Shown one piece after another: positions 5,950 to 11,355 of a stretch of DNA of 11,355 nucleotides. Source of the DNA: DASRGL01 sp035651115 (GTDB taxonomy: Bacteria; Armatimonadota; Chthonomonadetes; Chthonomonadales; Chthonomonadaceae); NCBI GenBank assembly GCA_035651115.1, contig DASRGL010000202.1, positions 1 to 11,355 of the forward strand, in the 5' to 3' direction. Position 1 is the stretch's first letter; each line of letters opens with the position of its first letter. Both the position numbers and the translations under genes were made by a program. The notes below the pieces were generated by a model that was not told where the DNA came from, searched no databases, and saw only the letters and a list, made by a program, of their open reading frames with translations.

Positions 5950-6046
5950 CGGTTGAAACCGCTGCTGCAAAAGCACCAAGTCGGCCTGCGCCGACTCCCT
6001 CCTCGGGCTCTCCCCTCTCCCAAGTTTGGGAGAGGGGGTCAGGAGG
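5949..6046. repeat. Multi-stem palindromic element B
   Basis: From left to right: a terminal hairpin GCGGTT-GA-AACCGC (5949-5962), a linker TGCTGCAAAAGCACCA, a hairpin AGTCGGC-CTGC-GCCGACT (5979-5996), and a long hairpin CCCCTCTCCCA/TGGGAGAGGGG (6012-6022 with 6027-6037). The long hairpin is enclosed by CCTCCT (5998-6003) pairing with AGGAGG (6041-6046). The linker and first hairpin correspond to element A (GCCAAAGCACGA, then AGTCCGC-CTTC-GCGGACT), with compensating changes in the stem. It lies between the regulator gene and the small gene and would be transcribed with them. The right-hand end is not clearly defined. Confidence 0.75.
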
Positions 6047-6081
6047 TGAGGGCCGACCGCGCATTCCTTCGCAGGGAGAAG

Positions 6082-6468
6082 TCAGCCCTGCGCACTGGAG
6101 GATGGTTCCTCCGCCTCGGCGCTCTCGGCGGCGCGGATGATCCGTTCCAGGGCCAGCAGGTAGCGGTGGAACGCCGCGCGCCCTGTCTCCGTTGGCGTGT
6201 AGGTGGTACGCGGTTTGCGGCGCACGAACTCCTTGCGCGTCTCTACGTAGCCGCGCTCTTCCAGCAGCCCGATGTGCGTGCTGAGGTTGCCATCCGAGAG
6301 AGCCAGCGTCTCCTTGAGCAGCTTGAAATCGGCCTCGCCCAGCGCCAGCAGCGTGGACATGATGCCCAAACGCACCTTCTGATGGATCGCCTCGTCCAGC
6401 GTTTCCAGGGCTTCCAGCGCCTCGACCGCGCGCAATGCTCTGGGATGAGAAGCAAGTAACTCTAGCAT
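6082..6468 (-). CDS. Winged-helix transcriptional regulator (HTH_34 type)
   Basis: A 128-residue MarR/ArsR-like winged-helix protein of the HTH_34 type. The DNA-binding part spans about 24-100: DEAIHQKVRLGIMSTLLALG (25-44) leads in, SDGNLSTHIGLLEERGYVE (58-76) covers the recognition helix, and FVRRKPRTTYTPTETGRAAF (81-100) is the wing. Helix 100-116 probably dimerises. No cysteine or metal-binding cluster is seen, so the signal sensed is unknown. The ATG at 6468 has only a weak ribosome site (GGTGG). It begins 21 bp after the end of the membrane-protein gene and must be co-transcribed with it; regulators of this type are commonly paired with such small polytopic membrane proteins. Autoregulation at the CAAAG/CTTTG palindromes upstream of the operon is the obvious model. 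Confidence 0.85.
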   Translation of the reverse strand: MLELLASHPRALRAVEALEALETLDEAIHQKVRLGIMSTLLALGEADFKLLKETLALSDGNLSTHIGLLEERGYVETRKEFVRRKPRTTYTPTETGRAAFHRYLLALERIIRAAESAEAEEPSSSAQG

Positions 6469-6489
6469 CGTCCAACCACCCTATCTCTC

Positions 6490-7110
6490 TTACCACCCGT
6501 CTTTGCGGGCCATCCGTATCCCGTAGACAATATGAAATCCGCCGAAACTGGCCGCCATCATCCAGAGGCTGCAGGAGGGCGGCAAAAACAGAGTCATCGC
6601 GCCCGCCCAGAGAAACGCCGCGCCCAGATACGAGACTTCCCGCTGTGAGAACTGCCCGACCGCGCAGACGGCGATGCCGTAGCAAAGCATCCAGAACGGA
6701 TAGATGAACGCCAGCAGGCCCTGGCGCAGAAAGAACAGAGTCAGCAGCGCGCCGGTTCCGAGGCCCGGCGCCGAGCCGAGGATCATCTGCGTGCCGAGCC
6801 GCGACATCACGTACTTACCCACCTGCGCGGCGCGGCGCTTGGTCAGCAGATAGTCCGCGCCGACCGCAAACACGATCACCGCCGACCAGAGCAGCAGAAA
6901 GGACGTCTGGAACTCCGTCGGGCGCAGGCGCTCCTGCTCCAGCGCGCGCGTCATCAGGCAGCCGACGATGGAGGCGGCTCCGGCCAGAACGCCGGAAAGC
7001 CCGGAAAAGGTCGAGTGCTTCGTGGAACGCTCCATCAGGTCGCGAATGACACGCAGGTTCTCTTCCGCTTCGCGCGCTTCCCGCCGGCGCTCTTCTTGCA
7101 GCATAGCCAT
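6490..7110 (-). CDS. Six-helix membrane protein paired with the regulator
   Basis: A 206-residue integral membrane protein of unknown function. After a charged, helical N-terminus (MAMLQEERRREAREAEENLR, likely coiled coil, cytoplasmic) there are about six hydrophobic segments near residues 34-53, 69-89, 108-128, 131-152, 160-177 and 180-198, and a basic tail (RMARKDGW). No catalytic motif is visible. The start at 7110 is chosen over upstream ATGs (7155, 7125) because GAGGAG lies seven bases before it and the upstream starts have no such site. It is the first gene of the operon with the HTH_34 regulator; such pairs suggest a membrane-stress or growth-phase switch, but this is inference. Confidence 0.8.
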   Translation of the reverse strand: MAMLQEERRREAREAEENLRVIRDLMERSTKHSTFSGLSGVLAGAASIVGCLMTRALEQERLRPTEFQTSFLLLWSAVIVFAVGADYLLTKRRAAQVGKYVMSRLGTQMILGSAPGLGTGALLTLFFLRQGLLAFIYPFWMLCYGIAVCAVGQFSQREVSYLGAAFLWAGAMTLFLPPSCSLWMMAASFGGFHIVYGIRMARKDGW

Positions 7111-7117
7111 GTCCCGT

Positions 7118-7123
7118 CTCCTC
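7118..7123 (-). promoter_or_regulatory. Ribosome binding site deciding the membrane-protein start
   Basis: GAGGAG on the minus strand sits seven bases upstream of the ATG at 7110. It rules in favour of the 206-residue form over longer in-frame starts. Confidence 0.75.
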
Positions 7124-7142
7124 ATCGGATGTCCTGGTGATG

Positions 7143-7164
7143 CTTTGCGAAACAAAGTGCTTTG
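7143..7164. promoter_or_regulatory. Candidate operator: three CTTTG/CAAAG half-sites
   Basis: CTTTG (7143-7147), CAAAG (7153-7157) and CTTTG (7160-7164) form two overlapping palindromes: CTTTG-CGAAA-CAAAG and CAAAG-TG-CTTTG. They begin at the base next to the predicted transcription start (7165) of the membrane-protein/regulator operon and extend into its leader, a position suited to repression by the co-transcribed HTH_34 protein. Confidence 0.5.
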
Positions 7165-7171
7165 ATAGTTT

Positions 7172-7201
7172 AGTATAGACGCCCGGACGCGCCTTTGTCA
7201 A
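7172..7201 (-). promoter_or_regulatory. Sigma-70-type promoter of the membrane-protein/regulator operon
   Basis: On the minus strand TTGACA (7201 to 7196) and TATACT (7177 to 7172) are 18 bp apart. The predicted start is about 7165, giving a leader of roughly 55 bases with a good ribosome site. Confidence 0.75.
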
Positions 7202-7232
7202 GCCCTTTTTGCGTCGGGGGATTCGAGGGGAT

Positions 7233-9359
7233 TCAGCGGCGCGCGCGGGCCTGCCCGCCGAAGGTCGCGACGATCTGTTCCAGCAGCAGCGCGGCGAAGG
7301 CCAGCAGCAGGCAGTAGGGCCAGAGAGGACGCCCGCGCCGCAAGCCTTCCAGCGCCGCGCTGCCCTGCGCGGCGCGAACCAGATAGGATGCCCGCGCGCT
7401 GCGCCTGCTTTCCAGTTCGCGCGGGTCGAGAGCGCGCAGGTCGCTCTCGTCCGGGTGCGGATTGACGGCAAGCACAGCGGCAAGCTGTCCGTTCGCCAGA
7501 ATCGTATGAAATCCCGGCTCCTCCACCCGCTCCACGATGACGCCGCCCCCGGTTCTATCCACCGTTACCCTCTCCGCCTCGCTGTTCGGCCCGATGGCCG
7601 TCACCGTTCCCTGCGCCTGCGTGGGGGCCAGCGTCGCGGAGGCCGTGCCGCCGGGCGTGAACTCGCGCCGTTCGCCCTCCTTCGCCGTCATGCCCTTGAC
7701 GAACTCGTGGAGCAGGGGCGGAAAGACCTCCTGCCGGGCCAGGTCGCTGTCGGCGGGAGCGGGAGAGAAGTTGCAGAGCAGCACGCTGCCCGCGCCCAGG
7801 TTGCGGCGGGCGGCGGCGGGCGTGCCGTCCTCGTATTTCAGCAGGATTTCGGCGCGTGGGTCGGGTTCGCCGGTCAGGAAGAAGCGGGTGAAACGGGTCT
7901 TGCCCAGGTCGGCCACGCCAGGGTCTTTGAACAGCGCCAGGAGCGGGCTGTCGTAGCGGGCTTCGGTCAGCGTGACGTAGCCCTTGCCCTGCCGCCGCAC
8001 GTCCACCGGCATCTGCGGCAGGAAGGGCAGCCCTTCGCCGCCCCGGCCCAGCTTCGCGAACGCCTGCATCTGCGCGACGATGCGCGGCCCGGTCAGGAAG
8101 GCCATCAGCGCGCCCCCCTCCATCACGTGGCGGTGCAGGAGCGGCAGGCGGTCGGCAGGAAAAGTCGTCACCTCGTCCAGAATCACCAGGTCGCTGGTCT
8201 TGAGGTCGGTTTCCGAGAGGTCGGCGGCGCGCCTGGGAAGGATGCGCAGGCCGCCGGGCGCATCGGGCGTCGGGTTCAGAGCGCGGGCGAGGTAGTAGGC
8301 GGCGGTCTTCGGGTTGCGCAGGCTGGCATCGGTGAGCAGCAGGACGCTCAGGCCGTGCTGCAAGTCCGCGACCAGATAGCGGGCATCATCGGCGGGCAGG
8401 CTGTCGGGCGGGAGTTGGACCGTGAGGCGGTAGCGGCCCGCGTCCGGGAAGGTCAGGGGAAACGCCGCCGTGCTGCTGGCATAGGGCGGAATCGTCACCG
8501 CCTGCTTCTGCGGTTCCAGTTCCCGGTTCGTCTCGCTCTGCGCGGTCAGCGTGACGGTCAGGGAGCGGGGCGCGGGCGTGCCGTTCCAGACCTCCGCAAT
8601 CACGCCGGCCTCTTCGCCCGCGCGCGGCGTAGCCGGGCGCAGCTTCAGACCGGTCACGGCTGTGTTCTCGCGCTCTCCGGCGGCGGGATCGAGAAAGACG
8701 AGTTTGACATCGGGCGGCAGGGCGTCGAACTTCACATCGGCCCAGTTGGTGCGCTGGAAGTCGGAGGCGAGAATCAGTTCTTTGCGCGGCGCGTCCGCCT
8801 TCGCCAACTGCCCGGCGGCGAGGGCGACGGCGGCGGGCAGGTCGCCGCGCTCCGGCGTCGCCTCCGCGCTCTTGACCGCCTGCCGCAGCGTTCCCAGGTC
8901 GCGGCCCATCTGCGGCAGGACGGACTTCGGCGCGGAACCGGCCAGAATCACGTTGGCGAGATCGCCGGGGCGCAGGTCGTCCAGCAGCGCCGCCGCCTGC
9001 CCGCGCGCCCTCCCCAGCGTCGAGACGCCTCCGCGCGCATAGCCCATCGAGAGGGAGGTATCGAGTACCACCACGACGGCCCGGCGCGCTTCGCCCGCGC
9101 CTGCCAGCGGGGCGGTCGTGGTCGGCTTGAGGAAGGCCAGCACCAGGAACAGCACCAGCGCCAGCCGCAGCGCCAGCAAGAGTCGTCGCCGCAGCCGGAA
9201 TACCTGCGACTGCTGCGCCAGAGACCTCTGCAAGAACGCGAAGGTCGGCAGGATGTAGGTGCGCCGTGTCTGCCGCGTCAGCAGGTGGAGGAGAACCGGG
9301 ATGCCGAGCGCCAGCAGCCAGGGCCAGAAGCCTGCGTTGAGAAAAGTGATGCCGATCAC
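7233..9359 (-). CDS. BatA/VWA-domain membrane protein
   Basis: A 708-residue inner-membrane protein. Residues 1-80 are a BatA-type N-terminal domain with two membrane segments (about 9-27 and 59-77) around the basic LLTRQTRRTYILPTF stretch. Residues 93 to about 230 are a von Willebrand A domain with a MIDAS motif, VVVVLDTSLSMG (Asp100, Ser102, Ser104), and a later SD (Asp200); the usual MIDAS threonine is not evident (ERGDLPAAV). The middle is a beta-rich and glutamine amidotransferase-like region (for example VLLLTDASL, LVILDEVTTFPAD). A final membrane segment (about 677-700) ends in a basic tail. The GTG start gives the usual family N-terminus, though the ribosome site is weak. Such genes usually follow MoxR ATPase and DUF58 genes; neither is adjacent here and it has its own promoter. 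Confidence 0.9.
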   Translation of the reverse strand: MIGITFLNAGFWPWLLALGIPVLLHLLTRQTRRTYILPTFAFLQRSLAQQSQVFRLRRRLLLALRLALVLFLVLAFLKPTTTAPLAGAGEARRAVVVVLDTSLSMGYARGGVSTLGRARGQAAALLDDLRPGDLANVILAGSAPKSVLPQMGRDLGTLRQAVKSAEATPERGDLPAAVALAAGQLAKADAPRKELILASDFQRTNWADVKFDALPPDVKLVFLDPAAGERENTAVTGLKLRPATPRAGEEAGVIAEVWNGTPAPRSLTVTLTAQSETNRELEPQKQAVTIPPYASSTAAFPLTFPDAGRYRLTVQLPPDSLPADDARYLVADLQHGLSVLLLTDASLRNPKTAAYYLARALNPTPDAPGGLRILPRRAADLSETDLKTSDLVILDEVTTFPADRLPLLHRHVMEGGALMAFLTGPRIVAQMQAFAKLGRGGEGLPFLPQMPVDVRRQGKGYVTLTEARYDSPLLALFKDPGVADLGKTRFTRFFLTGEPDPRAEILLKYEDGTPAAARRNLGAGSVLLCNFSPAPADSDLARQEVFPPLLHEFVKGMTAKEGERREFTPGGTASATLAPTQAQGTVTAIGPNSEAERVTVDRTGGGVIVERVEEPGFHTILANGQLAAVLAVNPHPDESDLRALDPRELESRRSARASYLVRAAQGSAALEGLRRGRPLWPYCLLLAFAALLLEQIVATFGGQARARR

Positions 9360-9419
9360 GGGGAAGGGTACGCTTTCCGGGCGGGAGATCCAGGATGGTT
9401 CGCCTCCCGCCGCGCGTTC

Positions 9420-9448
9420 ATTATACGAGCGTCGGCCTGCTCCGTCAA
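9420..9448 (-). promoter_or_regulatory. Sigma-70-type promoter of the BatA/VWA gene
   Basis: On the minus strand TTGACG (9448 to 9443) and a perfect TATAAT (9425 to 9420) are 17 bp apart. The predicted start is about 9413, giving a leader of about 54 bases. Confidence 0.78.
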
Positions 9449-9473
9449 GCGCACGCCTCTCCCGCCCCGTTGC

Positions 9474-9640
9474 CCCGGCTATAAAAGCCGGGTCTGAGGA
9501 GCCTGCGGCTGACCGTCCTGCCGGACGGGAAATTCAGCGGGCCGTCCGTGAGGACGGTTGGCGGCTCTGCCGCCCCCGAGCCGGGCCTATAAAAGGCCCG
9601 GCTCGGGGGCGGCAGAGCCGGGCCTTTTATAGGCCCGGCT
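9474..9640. repeat. Cluster of GC-rich palindromes (element D)
   Basis: Several hairpins follow one another: CCCGGCT/AGCCGGG around ATAAA (9474-9492); CCGTCC-TGCC-GGACGG (9513-9528); CCGTCC-GTGA-GGACGG (9542-9557); then a 27-bp perfect stem (9562-9588 with 9594-9620) with a five-base ATAAA loop. The last stem overlaps a further hairpin AGCCGGGCCT/AGGCCCGGCT (9616-9625 with 9631-9640, loop TTTAT). The two CCGTCC hairpins can also pair with each other. This fills much of the 431-bp gap between the BatA gene and the LTxxQ gene. The remaining part, 9641-9790, shows no gene and no clear promoter. Confidence 0.85.
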
Positions 9641-9778
9641 GTCTGAGCGCCTTTTGTAAACTTTTCGCCGATGGAATCGTCAAAAGGGACAGATATGGCG
9701 GGATTCCGTCTTTGGAGGAGGAACCTGGCCCGACAACGCGCAAATCTAATGCCGCACTCCACGCCCTCGCTTGCATTC

Positions 9779-9784
9779 AGGAGA
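9779..9784 (+). promoter_or_regulatory. Ribosome binding site deciding the LTxxQ-protein start
   Basis: AGGAGA lies six bases before the ATG at 9791, directly upstream of a signal peptide. An earlier in-frame ATG at 9671 lacks conserved sequence and would bury the signal peptide. Confidence 0.8.
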
Positions 9785-9790
9785 ATAGCC

Positions 9791-10717
9791 ATGTACAGAC
9801 GCATTTCCTTGCCGCTTCTGGCGGCAACGGCTCTGCTTTTCGCTTTCGGCACGCCGATGACCGTCCATGCGCAAGAGCAGGACACCACGACCGATCCGCC
9901 CGCTGCGCCCGCGCCGGCCCCCCAGGAACCGGCGCAAGCCCAGCCTGCGCCACAGCCTCGGCAGGGCGGAGGCCGGGGATTCGGCGGGGCGCCCTTCGGA
10001 TTTTTCGGCGGTGGGAACATTTCCGCTGCTATGAGCGACCCGACGCGCAGCGCCGCAATGAATCTGGTGCAGCGCCCCGACGTGCAGCAGCATCTCCAAC
10101 TCTCGTTCAAGCAGAAGCAGGCGCTCGCCGATCTGCAAAGCAATGCCCGGCAGGAGTTCATGCAGAAGATGCGGGAGAACTTCCAGAACCTGCGCAATCT
10201 GACGCCCCAGCAGCGGCGGGAGCAGAGCCAGCAGTTGGGCCAGCAGATGCGTGAGGCCGTCACGAACTTCACGGGCGAACTGGACAAGAAGGCCGAGGCG
10301 ATCCTGACCCCGGCGCAGCAGAAGCGCCTGCACGAACTGGATTTGCAGTGGCGAGGGCCGCTTGCGCTCGGCGACCCGAAGCTGGCCGAGGAGATGCAGT
10401 TGACTCCGCAACAGCGTTCCAGCGTGAACGCGACGGTCCAGGAGTTCCGCCAGACGCAGATGAAGGCGATGCAGCAACTCTTTGCGGCTTTCCGGCCGAA
10501 TAGGGGCGCTCCTGGCCCTGACGGCGGCGCGGCCAATGCGCCACAACCGCCGAACCCGGAGGAGATACAGGCCCGGAGGATCGCGGTGGAGAAGGACGTC
10601 GCGAAGGCGCGCAAGGCCGCCAGCGACAAGGCGCTGGCCCTGCTCACGCCGGAACAGGCGCAGCACTGGCAGGCGCTACAGGGCAAGCCGTTCCTGTTCC
10701 GCAATCTGGATATGTAG
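9791..10717 (+). CDS. Exported LTxxQ-repeat (Spy/CpxP-like) protein
   Basis: A 308-residue exported protein. Residues 1-27 are a signal peptide (SLPLLAATALLFAFG, then VHA) with cleavage likely before QEQ. Next comes a Pro/Ala/Gln linker (31-58) and a Gly/Phe-rich stretch (59-75). The rest is helical and carries LTPxQ motifs at 137 (LTPQQ), 172 (LTPAQ), 204 (LTPQQ) and 285 (LTPEQ), each followed by basic and hydrophobic helix residues; a weaker LSFKQ occurs at 104. Such motifs define the Spy/CpxP-like periplasmic proteins, some of which are chaperones or stress sensors; a chaperone-like role here is inference. No two-component genes are adjacent. It is preceded by palindrome cluster D and followed at once by element C, whose first hairpin (10723-10736) may serve as its 3' end. 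Confidence 0.85.
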   Translation: MYRRISLPLLAATALLFAFGTPMTVHAQEQDTTTDPPAAPAPAPQEPAQAQPAPQPRQGGGRGFGGAPFGFFGGGNISAAMSDPTRSAAMNLVQRPDVQQHLQLSFKQKQALADLQSNARQEFMQKMRENFQNLRNLTPQQRREQSQQLGQQMREAVTNFTGELDKKAEAILTPAQQKRLHELDLQWRGPLALGDPKLAEEMQLTPQQRSSVNATVQEFRQTQMKAMQQLFAAFRPNRGAPGPDGGAANAPQPPNPEEIQARRIAVEKDVAKARKAASDKALALLTPEQAQHWQALQGKPFLFRNLDM

Positions 10718-10722
10718 TGCGC

Positions 10723-10864
10723 GGCCTTAAAAGGCCGGTCTGGAATTGCAAAGCCTGCTTGCGCAGGCTTCATTCCCTCCCCCTGTTCTTGGGGGGAGGG
10801 TTAGGGAGGGGGGCCGAGTCCATGCAGATGGACTTCGCAACTCCAGACCGGGGTTTCAACCCCG
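10723..10864. repeat. Multi-arm palindromic element C
   Basis: It starts five bases after the LTxxQ stop codon with hairpin GGCCTT-AA-AAGGCC (10723-10736). Outer arms 10735-10749 and 10837-10851 pair over 15 bp with one mismatch. Inside are three hairpins: AAGCCTGC-TTGC-GCAGGCTT (10751-10770), CCCTCCCCC/GGGGGAGGG (10775-10783 with 10792-10800), and AGTCCAT-GCAG-ATGGACT (10817-10834). A terminal hairpin CGGGGTT-TC-AACCCCG closes it (10849-10864). Read on the minus strand the order (terminal TTGAA hairpin, linker, AGTC...CTGC...GACT hairpin, GC-rich long hairpin) matches element B. It fills most of the 195-bp gap and has no coding potential. Confidence 0.85.
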
Positions 10865-10912
10865 TGTCTCTTAGGCGGGCGTTCGCTCCGTGAACAGAAT
10901 GGAAAGGTGGAC

Positions 10913-11355
10913 ATGCTGAGAGGTGTGACAGGCCGATGCGCCGTCGTGGCCTTCGCTATGACGACGCTCTTTGTTGTCGCAGGGAGGCTGGCCGTGCAGG
11001 CGGATACCGGATTGGACCTGACTCATGCGACGGTCGTCGTGCGCGGCGAGAGAGCGCCGCTGGCGGAACGGACTGCCGCGACCGTGCTGGTGGAGGAGAC
11101 GGAAAAGCGTTCCGGCGTGAAGTGGGCGGCCGAAACGAACTGGCCGAAAGCGGGGTGGGCGATAGCGATCCTCTCCGGGAAAGAGGCCGCGCTGCACGGC
11201 AGGCCCGTGCCGGAAGGGGCGCGCACCGTCAAGAGCGAGGGCTACGGCATCGCCACCGATCTGTCGCAGCCCGACCGTCCGGTACTCTGGATCGCCGGAG
11301 CCGACCCACGCGGCGCGCTGTTCGGGGTGGGCCGCGTCCTGCGCAATCTCGAATG
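10913..11355 (+). CDS. Exported glycoside hydrolase-like protein, N-terminal part
   Basis: The first 147 codons of a gene cut by the right edge. Residues 1-30 are a signal peptide (VVAFAMTTLFVVAGRLAVQA). From 38 on there is an alpha/beta domain: ATVVVRGERAPLAERTAATVLVEETEKRSG (39-68), a Trp-rich turn, AIAILSGKEAA (83-93), EGYGIAT (109-115), then LWIAGADPRGALFGVGRVL (125-143). The pairing of an EGY strand with G.D.RGALFGV is typical of the small N-terminal domain found before the catalytic barrel in GH67 alpha-glucuronidases, GH20 hexosaminidases and related large bacterial enzymes. The catalytic domain is outside the window, so the activity is unknown. The ATG at 10913 has AAAGGTGG just upstream (10903-10910). 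No clear promoter is seen between element C and this start. Confidence 0.7.
   Translation, partial: MLRGVTGRCAVVAFAMTTLFVVAGRLAVQADTGLDLTHATVVVRGERAPLAERTAATVLVEETEKRSGVKWAAETNWPKAGWAIAILSGKEAALHGRPVPEGARTVKSEGYGIATDLSQPDRPVLWIAGADPRGALFGVGRVLRNLE

Noticed and set aside
5921..6685. Upstream extension of the small 90-codon gene to a 345-codon protein
   Set aside because: The extension overlaps the regulator and membrane-protein genes in another frame on the same strand and passes through element B; the internal ATG at 5920 has a ribosome site.
7209..9497. 762-codon plus-strand open frame opposite the BatA/VWA gene
   Set aside because: The minus-strand protein has membrane segments and a VWA motif; the plus-strand translation is Arg/Gly/Gln-rich antisense without domains and crosses the promoter.
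9481..9630. TATAAAA motifs as TATA-box or -10 promoter signals
   Set aside because: Each lies at the tip of a perfect GC-rich palindrome and reads as a hairpin loop; no matching -35 box is found at the right distance.
9445..10773. 442-codon minus-strand open frame opposite the LTxxQ gene
   Set aside because: It passes through palindrome clusters C and D and is Ser/Cys/Arg-rich; the plus strand has a signal peptide, LTPxQ motifs and a ribosome site.
2173..10864. Repeated hairpins as a CRISPR array
   Set aside because: The elements are dispersed, differ in stem sequence, have no regular spacers and no cas genes nearby.

Overview
The window is GC-rich bacterial chromosome with ordinary sigma-70-type promoters. 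The gene mix is a BadF-type sugar kinase, a sugar-phosphate isomerase/epimerase-like TIM barrel, a BatA/VWA membrane protein, a PafA-like phosphatase, an LTxxQ periplasmic protein, a secreted glycoside-hydrolase-like protein, and a wHTH regulator paired with a membrane protein. Together with intergenic regions full of modular palindromes, this fits Armatimonadota best. Planctomycetota, Verrucomicrobiota or Chloroflexota are alternatives. The assignment is inference; there is no marker gene here.

Layout. At 1-1164 (+) the tail of a BadF/BadG-type kinase is followed 13 bp later by a xylose-isomerase-like sugar-phosphate isomerase/epimerase, a probable sugar-use operon. A very large inverted repeat (45-bp perfect arms, 1158-1359) lies between that gene and a convergent DUF2064 glycosyltransferase-like gene (1353-2018, -), and its arms contain the stop codons of both genes. 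A consensus promoter (2034-2062) drives tRNA-Arg(UCG) at 2083-2155. Next come a three-stem palindromic element (2173-2284) and a terminator-like hairpin (2294-2330).

At 2362-5055 (-) a SirB1-type transglutaminase-fold/TPR gene and a secreted PafA-like alkaline phosphatase form an operon whose promoter places the predicted transcription start exactly on the GTG start codon. A nickel-responsive NikR regulator (5163-5633, +) reads away from this operon with no nickel transporter or hydrogenase gene in view. At 5648-7110 (-) a six-helix membrane protein, its likely HTH_34 winged-helix regulator and a small unknown gene are arranged in series. The promoter at 7172-7201 is followed by a CAAAG/CTTTG operator candidate. 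A palindromic element sits between the last two genes.

At 7233-9359 (-) is a lone BatA/VWA membrane protein with its own promoter (9420-9448). The gap 9360-9790 is dominated by a cluster of GC-rich palindromes that includes a 27-bp stem. At 9791-10717 (+) is an exported LTxxQ-repeat protein, followed by another multi-arm palindromic element (10723-10864). At 10913 the window runs into the start of an exported protein resembling the N-terminal domains of GH67/GH20-type glycoside hydrolases, cut by the window end.

The most interesting non-coding signal is this set of dispersed multi-stem elements. Three of them (2173-2284, 5949-6046, 10723-10864) share a modular plan: a short-loop terminal hairpin, a linker, then an AGTCnnn-tetraloop-nnnGACT hairpin whose stem bases change in compensating pairs between copies. 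No complete novel protein system (defence, CRISPR, biosynthetic cluster) is visible.
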